Assembly: GCF_020536995.1 (NCBI RefSeq)
Contig: NC_068363.1
Location: 1,728,361 to 1,792,360, forward strand
Length of the DNA stretch: 64,000 nucleotides
Direction of reading: 5' to 3'
From: Dreissena polymorpha
Taxonomy: Eukaryota; Mollusca; Bivalvia; Myida; Dreissenidae
The notes below the pieces were generated by a model. That model saw only the letters and a list, made by a program, of their open reading frames with translations, did no database searches and was not told the origin of the DNA. Of this stretch, positions 35,535 through 47,575 are shown in pieces. The position numbers and the translations under genes are program-made. Position 1 is the first letter of the stretch, and every line of letters starts with the position of its first letter.

Positions 35535-38107
35535 GGAATACTGGTGTTATGGAAATTGTCCGATTTTATACATAAACGCCAGAAATTAATCAATTTTTAC
35601 AAATATAAGTTTATATATCTGTATTAAAGTGTGTTATTTAAAATGTGTTTATTATGTACTCGATTTGTATTATCCTTTTTTGCCCTTGAACTGATTGTTT
35701 ACGGCATATCCATTCATTGCTTAACTAGTGTATGCTCCCGTGGAGAACAGACAGACTGATAGGCAAGGCAAAAAACAATTTGCTTTATATTGAAACGATA
35801 AAATATATCAGATTTGACAAAATGCATACATAAAATTAAACTTATATGATTTCAAATGTAATTTCAAAACATGGAAAATAACTTTATAATTAAATAGTGC
35901 AATTTGGATACCTAGAAGATCACATATTTTTACAAATTTAATGTTCATGTAGTATTATATAAACGTATTTTTAATGTAAATAAGAGTTCCTAAACTTGTG
36001 TGTGCACACGTCTTGTGTGTTGTTTCTTTTGAAAGGTCACCGTCAGAAACTCAGCAAATATGTTCTCATCTCTTATGGTTTGTGTTTTAATAGGGTCGCC
36101 AGCAGACACTCATTGGAAAGAAAAGACCCTGCTTATGATTGGAGAGACAGGGACAGGCAAGAGTACCCTAGTCGATGGAATGGCCAACTACATACTTGGA
36201 GTTGCATGGAGCGATCCGTTTAGGTTTAACATCGTAAATCTTGAGGAAGAAGAAAAACAAAAGATAAGAAATCAGGTGAACAATTCTAACATTTTGACCT
36301 AAAGACGAAGTTGAAAAGGGCAGGCAGGCAAAAATTCAAAACAATTTTCATATTGAAGGAAGAATTTTCATTTTTTTAAACTTACATACAATGGAAACTA
36401 AGGCAGGTTCTAAACATTCAATTAACAGGGTTTCAAGCCTTGTCAAAATGGATAACCGAAATACTGAACAAATTTAAATGCAAAATGTGTTCATGTTTTA
36501 GCTAACGTATACATACATTTATCTAAAAAGCGTAACATACATACTAGATGCCAAGAAATAAAAGTGATTACAATAGATTGGATTTGCTTCATCGAAACTT
36601 CGGATTCAAAAATTAATAACGTTAGATAGTGTAAAGAACTGGTACACTATGTAACATAAACAACAGGAAGATGCATAATAAAATATATAATTTATTTTAC
36701 AGCTTTTATATAATATTGACCAAACGCGAAATCAGATATATATTTTCTTTTACATTTCCATTTTAGGCCGTGTCCCAAACAGAGTGGATTACCTGCTACA
36801 CTATTCACCCTCAAGCGGGAAGCAGACTTCCGTATACAATCAACATGATCGACACACCAGGCTTTGGTGATACAAGAGGACTTGAACGAGATCAGGAAAT
36901 CGTGGAACAGATTCGAGAGTTGTTCTCAGAAAAGCCTCCAAAGGGTGTGTTATATATTGACGCAGTTTGCTTCCTAATTAAGGCACCTGATGCACGTCTT
37001 ACGCCAATTCAGAGCTATATTTTTCAGTCTATCATGTCGTTGTTCGGAAAAGATATAGAAGACAATATATGCTCTCTGATAACATTTGCGGACGGTATGG
37101 ATCCACCAGTTTTCGCAGCTTTGGGTGAGTCGGGATTGCCATTTGGAGAACGTTTTACGTTTAATAATTCTGGCCTTTTTGCAAAAAATGCGGGTCTGTC
37201 TCAAAGCTGTTTGTCACCAATGTTTTGGGAAATGGGGCTCGTGAGTTTCAGAAACTTTTTTAAGCATCTCGATACCTTTGCAACAAAAAGCTTGCAATTG
37301 ACGAGCGATGTTCTGTATGAACGAAGTCGTTTAGAAGCAACCATCCAAAACCTCCAACCAAAACTAGATATTGGTCTCAACAAAATAAATGAATTAAAAT
37401 CTGAAATCAAATTATTTCAAGACAACAAGTCCATTATCGCCGACAACAAGGATTTTACGTATGTTGTTCCAACAACGCATCAGGAAAAAAGAGACCTTCC
37501 AAGGGGGATACATGTAACAAACTGCATAAATTGCCATTTTACATGCCATGACAATTGTATGTATGCAAATGATGATGAGAAAATCAACTGTTGTGCAATG
37601 AATGATGGATATTGCACCATTTGTCCTGACAGATGTTTTTGGGAGCAACATGCAAATACACCGTACATATTTACATATAAACTTGTTGAGGAAACTAAAA
37701 CATATAGTGAAATGAAAAAAAAATACGAAGAGGCATCTGGTAAAATACTATCACAGGAACAAGTTTTAGATCAAATGGGCGAAGAACTCGATGAAATGGT
37801 AGACACTATCGAAGATATGATGATTATTGTCCGAGACTGTAATACCAAACTAGCGGCAATAGCTCTACGTCCGAATCCCCTTTCAATGGTAGAGCACATT
37901 GACTTGATGATCGAGAATGAAAAGATGACTAAAAAGAAAGGTTGGTATGAGAGGGTTCAGACGCTAAATCGGTTCCGAAAAAGGGCTATGGTCACAAATG
38001 AAGCTGAACACTTTCACAGGGAAGCAAAAAACCTTGGGATGACCGGAAAAAAAATTCAAAACAAAAGGACTGTTTTCAAGCGGTTTAAAGATCTGTTTGG
38101 TTGGTGA
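33339..38107 (+). CDS. Copy 2: tandem B-box / FN3 / AIG1-like GTPase protein, 891 aa
   Basis: Exons 33339-33994, 34212-34290, 34960-35377, 36094-36275, 36767-38107; phases 2,0,1,0 as in copy 1, total 2676 nt, no interruption. Starts MEDMTEIANSALQNHD; copy 3 starts MEDVTKS, which supports this ATG. Acidic head with GFLDLSDDE in place of copy 1's SUMO-interaction-like motif. B-box fingers at residues 105-146 and 168-208, spacing identical to copy 1. Linker exon 79 nt, unrelated in sequence to copy 1's 52-nt exon. FN3 with YALPMCEV tail; P-loop GETGTGKST; DTPGFGDTRG; TFADG; coiled coil; cysteine cluster (NCINCHFTCHDNC..CTICPDRC); ends KDLFGW. Closer to copy 3 than to copy 1. Function unknown; nucleotide binding is well supported. 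Confidence 0.93.
35505..35526. repeat. (TA)n microsatellite in intron 3 of copy 2
   Basis: About 11 TA units. Confidence 0.9.
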
Positions 38108-38470
38108 TGGTCTGACAACTAAACACCATATGTTAAAAAAAATCCGATTGTTCTTTGAGAGTAAAAATTAACTTTAGATACTTTCAGTTGGAAAATATGC
38201 TGGACGTTTGCACTCGATTTAAAAAAAGGTGTATCCATATTGTTCGTTGTAAACTTTATATGCTATCTACTACGGATATAATAACATATAATTATCAATT
38301 ACAATATCGCAGTTTAAGCAGCCTGGCAAGTATGAAATTGTGTTGTTTTTACGGTATTCATGAAACTATGTCATCCGAACTTAAGATGAATTTACTGGCT
38401 TTTAGTAATGGTTGAATAATGAAATAGATTCTATTAAGACTACAGCTTTCGCCAGCCGATCAACCAGAGG

Positions 38471-38526
38471 AAGTGGTAGTGGTGGTAGTAGTAGTAGAAG
38501 TAGTAGAAGTAGTAGTAGTAGTAGTG

Positions 38527-38569
<43 letters not shown>

Positions 38570-38667
38570 AAGTAGTAGTAGTTGTTGTTGTTGTAGTAGT
38601 AGTAGTAGTTGTTGTTGTAGTGGTGATGGTGGTGGTGGTAGTAGTAGTAATAGTAGTAGTAGTAGTT

Positions 38668-38703
<36 letters not shown>

Positions 38704-38704
38704 A

Positions 38705-38765
<61 letters not shown>

Positions 38766-38857
38766 TGTAGCAGCAGCAGTAGTAGAAATTGTAATAGTAG
38801 TCATAGAAGTAGACGTAGTATAAGTAGTAGTAGTAAAAGTAGTAGTAGTAGTAGTTA

Positions 38858-38898
<41 letters not shown>

Positions 38899-38899
38899 C

Positions 38900-38953
<54 letters not shown>

Positions 38954-38992
38954 AAGTAGTTGTAGTAGTAGTAGTAATAGTAGTAGTAGTAT
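38471..38992. repeat. AGT/GTA trinucleotide microsatellite, about 520 bp
   Basis: Nearly pure (AGT)n with islands of GTT, GGT and CAG-like units, starting 360 bp after the copy 2 stop. It is open in several frames on both strands (poly-Ser, poly-Val, poly-Thr, poly-Leu), all artefacts. Possibly within the 3' UTR of copy 2, since no AATAAA is seen before it. Confidence 0.97.
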
Positions 38993-41290
38993 GTTATTTG
39001 TGTTGTAGAAGTTGTTGTTGTTGCTGCTGTTGTAGCAGTAGTTGTATATTTTATTATGTAATTGATGTTTCATGTTGCTCTTTTAAATGTTGTTGTTATA
39101 ATGTTCTTTTTGGTTATGCGTATTTGTTGTATTTCGGGATGTGGTGTTATGTCTTATTCTATACTATCTGCACAAAATTGTTCAAGGAAATTGACTAACT
39201 ACTATTTGACCATTGGCCTTAAATTGCGTGATATTTGTTTTATTTCAAAGAATATATCTCAAACACAAAATACATTATTTATTAATTTATTTAAAAACAT
39301 ATTATTTTGTTTATACCGAATAAGAACGTATCCATATATTATTCAATTAAACAATTTGTTATTTCTGTTATAAGTTATGTACAACAAGTAACGAATCGTA
39401 TAGCTTCAAACATTTTGGAAATAAATATTGTTTTATTTACAGAGATTATGTTCTTTAAAGGAATCTTAAGACGGATTTAACCGTACTAGTATTTAAACGT
39501 TGCATGACAATCCTTTTTCCACGAAATACATTTTTACTAGCAATAAAACAATGATGGATTTGACAATAATAATAATATTAGTAGTAGTAGTATTAATGAT
39601 AAGTATTATGGATGTGTCGAAACGCCTCTTTAAAGCACCACTGCTGCTGTGAAAATAGTGCTATTGAACACAAAATATGCATTAAAATATGAATTATAAA
39701 ATACACATTTACCTTCATATCAGTATTTGATTCATGATAATGATCTAAAACAATTTGATACTGGATAATTAACTCATAACTGTTATAATAAAAGTAAGTG
39801 TATAGCCTATAATTATATCATTCTAAAGCAAATAGAAATTGTTAAATTGAACGTACGTGCCATGTAAATATTTGGGTATTATAATTAGAATTATGCAGTT
39901 ATTCAATGTTTGGTAAGGTTTCTATTAAATTATTGAATTACAATCGGTCACGATTATGACATAACTGAATATTAAATTGACACAGACAATGTATACCCCG
40001 TCACGGGTGCATTGTTTATCTAACTTTTAAAGAATACTGTAAGAATGCGCGATTGCATAAGTGCGCGCAGAAGCTTTAATATGTATGTTTTAAAGGGCAA
40101 TAACTCAATGACTTAAAAAAGGAAATCGTTAAACCTTTCGCATTTGCAGATTAATATTCTCTGGACCAAAAGCGCACGCGTTATGTAGAAGCGCACATAA
40201 TCTTTATTATGTAAATTTAAAATGTAAAGGGCAATTGGTCCTGAAAATAAACAATAGATAAATGTATAACATGAATTGTGGCAGATAATTATTCTGTAAA
40301 CGTTTGACGCAAATCGCGCGAAAGTTGTAGGAGTTTCGCACAGAAGCTTTTATTAATTTGTAATTTTAAACAAAGGTTAAATAATCCTTAAGAATAAGCA
40401 CAATCGCGACTCATTAACACCATCGCAATATTTGTTGTAGCATTTGGAAATGATAACTCTGTTACAGTTTTTTTGAAAATCCCACGTAAAATAACGGAGT
40501 TGCGAAAAGAAGAGTGTGCCGGACAAACGTTCGGATGGAATGTAGCTTGCTATTTATATATTTCTAGTTTCTAAGCCTTTCGGCGCTGTATAGAAAAAAT
40601 TGTTCAGCGAGAAGTATGTTAAACACTCGTATAAAGTATTCAAAGTGTACACATACAAAGTATGTGATGGTTACTAATTTGGACTTGCACGGAGCGTAAC
40701 CGCGTATGTATACCTGTGCCAGTGACCCACTATATAACCCTCTGGCAGCCACACTATATAACCCTCTGGCATACACCAACCTTTACCGATAACCCGTATA
40801 GCTCACTAGTTATACCATTTGCCAGTAACCATGACACCACACGCCGGTAAACACAATTACACGCTGGCTCCTACTGCGGTGCCAGTAACCACCAAACTTT
40901 ACCAACAGGGTGTAGTGCCGGGAAAATCTAATCTACCTGACCCCTGCAAGTCTGGGTAACCAACCAACCATGCAAGCAACCAACCAACCAAACATCGCCC
41001 CGTGCAGTTAGCCTTTTGCTATAATGTTTACGTTAAGAGATGGGTTGTGAGCCCACTGCGTCATTGCGGTGTTGTCACGAAGGAGCCCCATACAATGGCA
41101 GCGGAGAGCTCAAAACCCCTAAAATATACTTGTTATTTAGAAATTAATACTGATTAACCAAAATGAGTGTAACTGAGAAATTCCACAACCTGTACTCACA
41201 GAATTTTACGCCACAAATAAATTGAAACAATTTTTTCCCCAAAATTCTGAGAGCAAACCAGTACTAGCCACTTGGTCGATACAAATTGCA
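38993..41290. other. spacer between copy 2 and the retroelement fossil
   Basis: A small GTT-rich tail of the microsatellite, then AT-rich sequence. 40050-40390 shows weakly repeated phrases (gcagaagctttaatatgta, aaagggcaataactc). 40728-40772 has a near-tandem cactatataaccctctggca. The latter may already belong to the terminal region of the neighbouring retroelement. Confidence 0.4.
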
Positions 41291-43101
41291 ATGTTTACAA
41301 ATGATTATGCCCTATATATTGTGGGCTATAAAAATTGCATATTGGCATCCCGCAAGATGTCCAGATAGAACCCCAGCCCAACTGATGACAAGTGCACCAC
41401 ATCCGGGAGGGAAAAACCCAGGGTGTTTGCATCAATGTCCACAGTGATACAGGTGCTGCGGCTTGCCCACTGCACACACACTCGACCAAACATGTTAACC
41501 TTAAATATTTAATTTCTCTCTTTATATTATTCCGTACCTTTGTACATGAGTCGATGCACAGATCATTTCCGCCCAGATGTAATACCAATACCTTTGGTGG
41601 TGTGGACAGTAACACATTGGCTTCTATTGACCTCCGTAATGATAACCATGTCAGGCCGCCAATTCCCCACCATGCGATGCTTTTGGGCAGCCGCAGGTTC
41701 CCCATCCACCGTTCTTTTGCTCTTGCTCCTGCCCGCTGAGGAATACTGTCCCCAAGAACCCATACCTCTGTCAATAGCAAATAACATTTTGGGTGTACAC
41801 AAAAACAAAGGTCAATTGTTTATTCATATTACTATACATTATTTTAAGGTCTCATAGTGTAACTGCATAAAACTGTATAAGCATGTATAACCGAATACAA
41901 GTCTTCTACGCGTCAATTATATTACTGTAAATCATAATGCTGTAGCCCAATTTAACGAATATAGGTTCATTACTTTATTACAGTCTTGTCAGCATATATA
42001 CCATCACAACATAAAATAAAGCATTAGCACACTACTAAAAGCTGCCACTCGGAAGTATTAAGTTATAAGAGACTAGAGTATTAAATCAACTAAGAATCCT
42101 CATTCACTTATAATAAAATAAAAGGGAGACAATCCCTGAATCCAAATTACAGAAACGGTAACGTGAAATACAGAGTTACCTCTCTGCATTTTATACTGGT
42201 TTTGACAGCTCGTTATGGGCGCGAGCGTCTGGGATGGATCACTAGTGATGTCAAAGCTGTTAGCTGCTGTGCCCTATATAAATCTTAAGGGCTATGGTCT
42301 AATGTACTTTTTGTATGTGTCTGAAGTCCATCTCCCAAGTTTCGCGATGACTTCGGGAGGAACTCCTTTCCTTGACAGATCCGTTGCGCGCCCAATTCTA
42401 AAGCTATGAGTGTTAAAGAAAGCGTTGCCGAATTCAGTGCGGCCGAGGCATTTTGCTAGTACCATGTTAACCTGCTGTCTGGTAACTGGCATACCCCCTT
42501 TATGACAAAATGCTGCAGGACCTGCCAAATAGTCGCGCATTCTCTGGACAGGACATATTGATTCCTCCGATTTTGGAATTTTGAGTTTTAACCGCCGCGT
42601 TGTGTTGAAGAGTTTTTGACTTGGCGATGCGGATTGAGAAGTATGACTGGTCTAACGACCATTCAACGTCGGACGTTCTGATTTGGTTATACATTTCTGG
42701 TCGTTTAGGTGCTACCAACTCGCTTATACGAAATAGCCCAAAATAGGCGAGGGAAAATATCGCAGCAAATAGAGTTGCCTAATACGAGTTATAACATACG
42801 TTTGGCAATTGCTGTTTTACTTTGAAGAGGATTTCGGATGTGATCGGGCGTCTTCTGTCCTTATCTATACCCATTGATCGCGAATAACCTCCTATAACCT
42901 TACTTAGCCTAAATTATCCGGAAAACGATTTGTGTCCTTGTACTTGTTGCCAATAGTTTATTCCTGCCAAGTAAGTTTTGACAATGCGGGTCGCTAAGCC
43001 TTTTTCAAAACAGTATGCTATGAACCATAAGATAACCTGTTCAGGTACTGGTTGCATTTGGGATATATGGTAAAGATCGCAAAATGCGTCAAAGGCATTA
43101 A

Positions 43102-44691
43102 AGGGGCCTTTTCACAGATTTTGGCATTTTTTAACTTATTCATTAAATGCTTTATATCGATAAATGTAAACATTGGATCGTAAAAGCTCCAGTAAAAAAT
43201 CAAGAATAAAATTAAAAAAAGGAAAAGAATATTGCCCGGACCAGGTTTCGAACCAGTGACCCCTGGAGTCCTGCCAGAGTCCTGAAGTAAAAACGCTTTA
43301 GCCTACTGAGCTATTCCGCCGAGTACATATACGTGAAGTATTTTATACCTTATATAAGCAATCTTCGTAGTTTCACAAAATTTAACGACAAAAACAGAAC
43401 TCTCCAAATTATTCAATCGTTTCGCGTTGCAACGCTTTATAATTTTTAGGTTTTAAAATCGTCAAAAGATGCATATAATGGCTATATTAGACCATGGTAA
43501 ATGTTCAGTATTACTGTTTCCTCACAAATATCATAACTAAAACGAAAATTTGCGAATCTGAAACAACTTTTTCGGCGTAAGCTGAATAAGCCAGCTTTTC
43601 ACCCTGACTTGACCTTTGTAAGTGTCCAATAATACTCAAATAAAATTTCCCGCGGCTAGGTACGAATGAATACACTTCATTTATTCCATTGGCTGATTTG
43701 AGTATAACACCAGAACATTGGAAACATATCCGCGTCTTTGTAACACTGTTTTACTGCATGAAACAATTTTATCTCTAATGAAAAGGCCCAATAGATAGAA
43801 CAGTTTTACAATCAATTTTCGACATAAATACAGTTTGTGCGTTCACCTTTTATTTTCAGAGAATTACCAGCGCAAAAGCGTTTAACTAAAGGCTATGTTG
43901 TCATATTTAGTACTTATTTGCATTGCATTTCAACACGCGAGGTTTCGGGTCAATACGCGGTCATTTTGTGAAAGTCAAAGTTTATATACAGTTCATCACC
44001 GGAGTTCGCAAAAGGGGTTGCGATCATTGTGTCTTACTGACAATAACGTAGTGACTGTAATGCATTGCATTCCAATCCGCAAGGTATCAAGGTCAGTTTG
44101 CGGTCAGTTGCAGAAATCTTTATATAAACGCCGTCTCGTAAACTTTGTGCACTTGAAGTCTGTTTTGATCAGAAAGATACTAAATAAAGATATTCGGCGA
44201 TATTATTGTGGTATGTCAATCATCGATTTTTAATATGGTTTCAAAATTTGCATGATAAGGACCAATTTTGATAAAATTAATTAGAAATATTTATCCATTT
44301 AGACCAGTTTATTAAGCATGACCACAATAATTCGCTATACTATAATTATGCAATTAAATAAGATTCGAGTATTGCCGGCTGACCTATATGCACTCGTTTA
44401 TTTTCATGTTTCTTGTGTTTTTCTATTCTGTAAATATAGATATCTGAGTAATAATATCACATAAAGCAAAATAAGCCACGAAATCTGGCGCAATACCCCG
44501 TAATTGATTTGCTTATGATGTAGCTAACAACTGCGCAGAAAAAAGGCATCCGCTACTTTTTATCTCATAGAGATAACTTTTGATCGTTCATAAACATCGA
44601 CCACAATCAACGCCGTATATCTTTTTAAAAGATATTTCTTGTTTCAATTTTGTCAATTTACCAAAGCGTGAAAAGATCCCTTTAACACCGG
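43102..44691. mobile_element. TTAA-flanked TIR element with tRNA-like core, copy M1 (carries extra 1.07 kb)
   Basis: Left end AGGGGCCTTTTCAC, right end GTGAAAAGATCCCT, flanked by TTAA (43098-43101, 44692-44695). A tRNA-like segment lies on the reverse strand at 43233-43322. Compared with M2 and M3 it has about 1070 extra bp (43574-44643), either a second insertion or the fuller form of the element. Outside that stretch it is nearly identical to M2 in inverted orientation. Inserted in the DIRS-like fossil. Confidence 0.85.
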
Positions 44692-44978
44692 TTTCGTAAG
44701 TTGCGCTAGTGTTTTGTGGTATCGACTTTCTCATTGAAGAGATTGCTCTGTCTTGAAGATATTCCAGAGGTACTCGGGTACCATCTGTGGTTCCTCGTCT
44801 GCTTCCGGTGCCAAGTTTCTGAATTTTGCCATCAGGAATCGAGATAGTGCGTCACATATTGTGTTTTTTGTACCTGGAACGTGGGATGCTCCGATTAAAA
44901 TATTGAATTCCAAACATTTGAGTGTAAGGGGACGCAACAGCGTCATAACTTTGTCCGATTTCGAAGACCATGAGTTAA

Positions 44979-45487
44979 AGGGATCTTTTCACGCTTTGGT
45001 AAATTGACAAAATTGAAAAAAGTTGTTTCAGATTCGCAAATTTTCGTTTTAGTTATGATATTTGTGAGGAAACAGTAATACTGAACATTTACCATGGTCT
45101 AATATAGCCATTATATGCATCTTTTGACGATTTTAAAACCTAAAAATTATAAAGCGTTGCAACGCGAAACGATTGAATAATTTGGAGAGTTCTGTTTTTG
45201 TCGTTAAATTTTGTGAAACTACGAAGATTGCTTATATAAGGTATAAAATACTTCACGTATATGTACTCGGCGGAATAGCTCAGTAGGCTAAAGCGTTTTT
45301 ACTTCAGGACTCTGGCAGGACTCCAGGGGTCACTGGTTCGAAACCTGGTCCGGGCAATATTCTTTTCCTTTTTTTAATTTTATTCTTGATTTTTTACTGG
45401 AGCTTTTACGATCCAATGTTTACATGTATCGATATAAAGCATTTAATGAATAAGTTAAAAAATGCCAAAATCTGTGAAAAGGCCCCT
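44979..45487. mobile_element. TTAA-flanked TIR element with tRNA-like core, copy M2
   Basis: 509 bp, ends AGGGATCTTTTCAC and GTGAAAAGGCCCCT, TTAA on both sides (44975-44978, 45488-45491). TTAA flanks suggest piggyBac-type mobilisation. No ORF. It interrupts the RNase H region of the DIRS-like fossil and is therefore younger. It forms a roughly 470-bp inverted repeat with M1. Confidence 0.9.
45270..45356 (+). other. tRNA-like segment with complete pol III boxes inside M2
   Basis: A box TAGCTCAGTAGG fits TRGCNNAGYNGG; B box GGTTCGAAACC fits GGTTCGANNCC. About 87 nt, longer than a class I tRNA, with a direct repeat between the boxes (caggactctggcaggactc). Not called a tRNA gene because it is part of a repeated element and lacks a convincing cloverleaf; it may still drive pol III transcription. 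Confidence 0.6.
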
Positions 45488-46649
45488 TTAAATACACCTA
45501 CAACAGCGGCATTGTCGCAGTTGAACTGAATCTTTTTGTTTTGTAACATATACCCCCATATTGCAATTGAAACCAATATCGGGAAAAGCTCTAAGATCGT
45601 TATGTCGCTGGAATGTCCATCTGTATGCCAGTCTACTGGCCAACTAGCTGCGCACCAGTGCGACTCAAAATAAATACCAAACCCGAGCTCCATTCCAGCC
45701 GCGCTATCGGTGAAAATAATGACATCCTCATTAGACAGCCAAAGCTGACCATGAAACATTGATATCCCATTGTAATTTGCAAAAAAACTGCAACTACATG
45801 CGCAAGTCCAGCTTAATATCTCGCCTTATTCTAATTCGATGTAAAGGCTTGGTTAAACCGCATGTCGCATTAATGAGCCGACGACAGAACGGTCTACCTG
45901 CTGGTATAGCCCGACAACAAAAGTTAAGGGAACCTATGAGAGACTGTATATCGCGCAACCTTGCTTTTGTTTTTGACAGAATTTGGCTAATCTTTTCCGT
46001 CAATTCATGTATCTTTGCCATTGATATTGCCATTTTGTGCTATCTAACTCTAAGCCTAAGAATGTTAGAACCATTTTTAGAACCAATTTTGCATGGTCGC
46101 GCTCGCTGCTGTGATGTTTGACGCGGTGGGCATTGTTGACAGGCTCGGTTGCTGTAAACTTAAAGTGGGTACACTAACATGAACATGAAGGGGCTCACTT
46201 GTAACGATACCGGTGCTTGAACAATTCGGCACTCTTTTTTTCCTGTTCTCAGCCTCTCTAAGTATTTGATCAAAATCAATAACTTTTTTTAACTTTATCC
46301 CCTTCATTTAGCCTGTTGCCATCCGGGCTTACCGACCTCGGCCTCTTCTACTCCCCTGTCTTTCTTCGCGCACCTCTACCCCTCATGCTGACTGAGATTA
46401 AATACGATTTTATACAAAAGCTTTAAAGTCTGTCTGAACTGAATTTCGTCTCGACGGAAAAGGAAGTAGCATTCCAGAAAATGTCACGTGTGCAAATTCT
46501 GAGAACCTCGGCGTTAGCAAATTGTTAGCGTCCCTTGATACGAGGTAGCGAACAACCTTACCCGTATTGTATTTAAAAATAAATGGAAATTATTTCTTAT
46601 GGAAATGAATAATTTGTTTTGTCTCAGCTAAGTAAATTCCGTATTTCCT

Positions 46650-47575
46650 AAAGGCTCAGTATTAAGACGCTGTTTCCATTATTTTAATGACATTAATGAT
46701 ATTGTAGAAAATATTGTTAGTGTTACCTGTTTGTTTGCTGATTATACGTCCTTATCATTTACTTCATCTAACTTAGTTGATCTACAGGGTACGTGCATTT
46801 TTAACCATGACCTCTGCCTTATTACATGTTTGCAAAACGATGGGTTTTCATTTTAATCCCAAGAAAACTAAAGCAATTGTATTTTGCATTACCAAATAAT
46901 ATTCCCTTTCCTGAGTAAGGTTTGTTTTCTATCCGTAAAATGTGTTGATAATCACAAACATTTACTTCTGACTTTAAAGGGGCCTTTTCACAGATTTTGG
47001 CATATTTTGAAGTTTGTCATTAAATGCTTTATATTGATAAATGTAAACATTGGATCTTAAAAGCTCCAGTAAAAAATCAAGAATAAAATTTAAAAAAGGA
47101 AAAAAGTAGCCGGTACCAGGGCTTGAACCAATGACCCCCGGCGTCCTGGAGTTAGTCTGAAGTAAAAACGCATTAGCCCTCTCGGCTATTCCGCCGAATA
47201 CACACAAGTTAAGTATTTTATATATAAGCAATCTTCGTTGTTTCGTAAATTTAAACGACAACAACAGAACTCTCCAAATTATTCAATCGTTTCGCGTTGC
47301 AACGCTTTATAATTTTTAGGTTTTCAAATCGTCAAAATATACATATAATGGCTATATTGGACTATGGTAAATGTTCAGTAATACTGTTTCCTCACAAATA
47401 TCATAACTAAAACTAAAATTTGCGAATCTGAAACAACTTTTTTCAATTTTGTCAATTTACCAAACCGTGAAAAGATCCCTTTAAGCAGCGATGGGAAATG
47501 GAACAATCATATTAATTATATTCTAAAATCTGCGTCAAAGTGCTGGCAGTTTTACGAGAAATACTCAATACAAAC
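46650..47575 (+). mobile_element. LINE RT fragment split by element M3
   Basis: Forward readings give NDINDIVENIVSVTCLFADYTSLSFTSS, then FHFNPKKTKAI and, beyond the M3 insertion, SSDGKWNNHINYILKSASK. This is the RT catalytic box to thumb region of a LINE with FADDTSLS-type signature. Here the box reads FADY, with the second catalytic Asp replaced. Several frame breaks; dead copy, different from the other LINE families in the window. Confidence 0.8.
46978..47480. mobile_element. TTAA-flanked TIR element with tRNA-like core, copy M3
   Basis: 503 bp, ends AGGGGCCTTTTCAC and GTGAAAAGATCCCT, TTAA at 46974-46977 and 47481-47484. The tRNA-like part is on the reverse strand at about 47108-47200, with the B box changed (ggcttgaacc). 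More diverged than M1 and M2 are from each other. Lies inside the LINE fragment 46650-47575. Confidence 0.9.

Larger units (their letters stand above)
41295..46400 (-). mobile_element. fossil DIRS/Ngaro-like tyrosine-recombinase retrotransposon
   Basis: Broken element, reverse strand. Parts recognised from its 5' side: a Gag-like N-terminal piece (near 46300-46080), the end of the RT and RNase H region (46030-45500 and about 44950-44730), a tyrosine recombinase (near 42720-42290, with the HSFRIGRATD box and GRWTSDTYKKY), and an SGNH-hydrolase-like segment (41780-41300, VLGDS..HLGGND). An SGNH esterase domain has been reported in some Ngaro/DIRS-group elements. About half a dozen breaks. Two TTAA-flanked elements (43102-44691 and 44979-45487) inserted into it. 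Its ends were not defined. Moderately old, as domains are still easily read. Confidence 0.8.

Noticed and set aside
38412-39008. Poly-Ser, poly-Val and poly-Thr ORFs up to 198 codons.
   Set aside because: Trinucleotide microsatellite read in different frames.
41392-41857. Two forward ORFs of 105-115 codons.
   Set aside because: Shadows of the SGNH-like part of the reverse retroelement.
45270-45356. Functional tRNA gene.
   Set aside because: Good A and B boxes, but it recurs inside TTAA-flanked elements, is overlong and shows no clear cloverleaf or anticodon arm.
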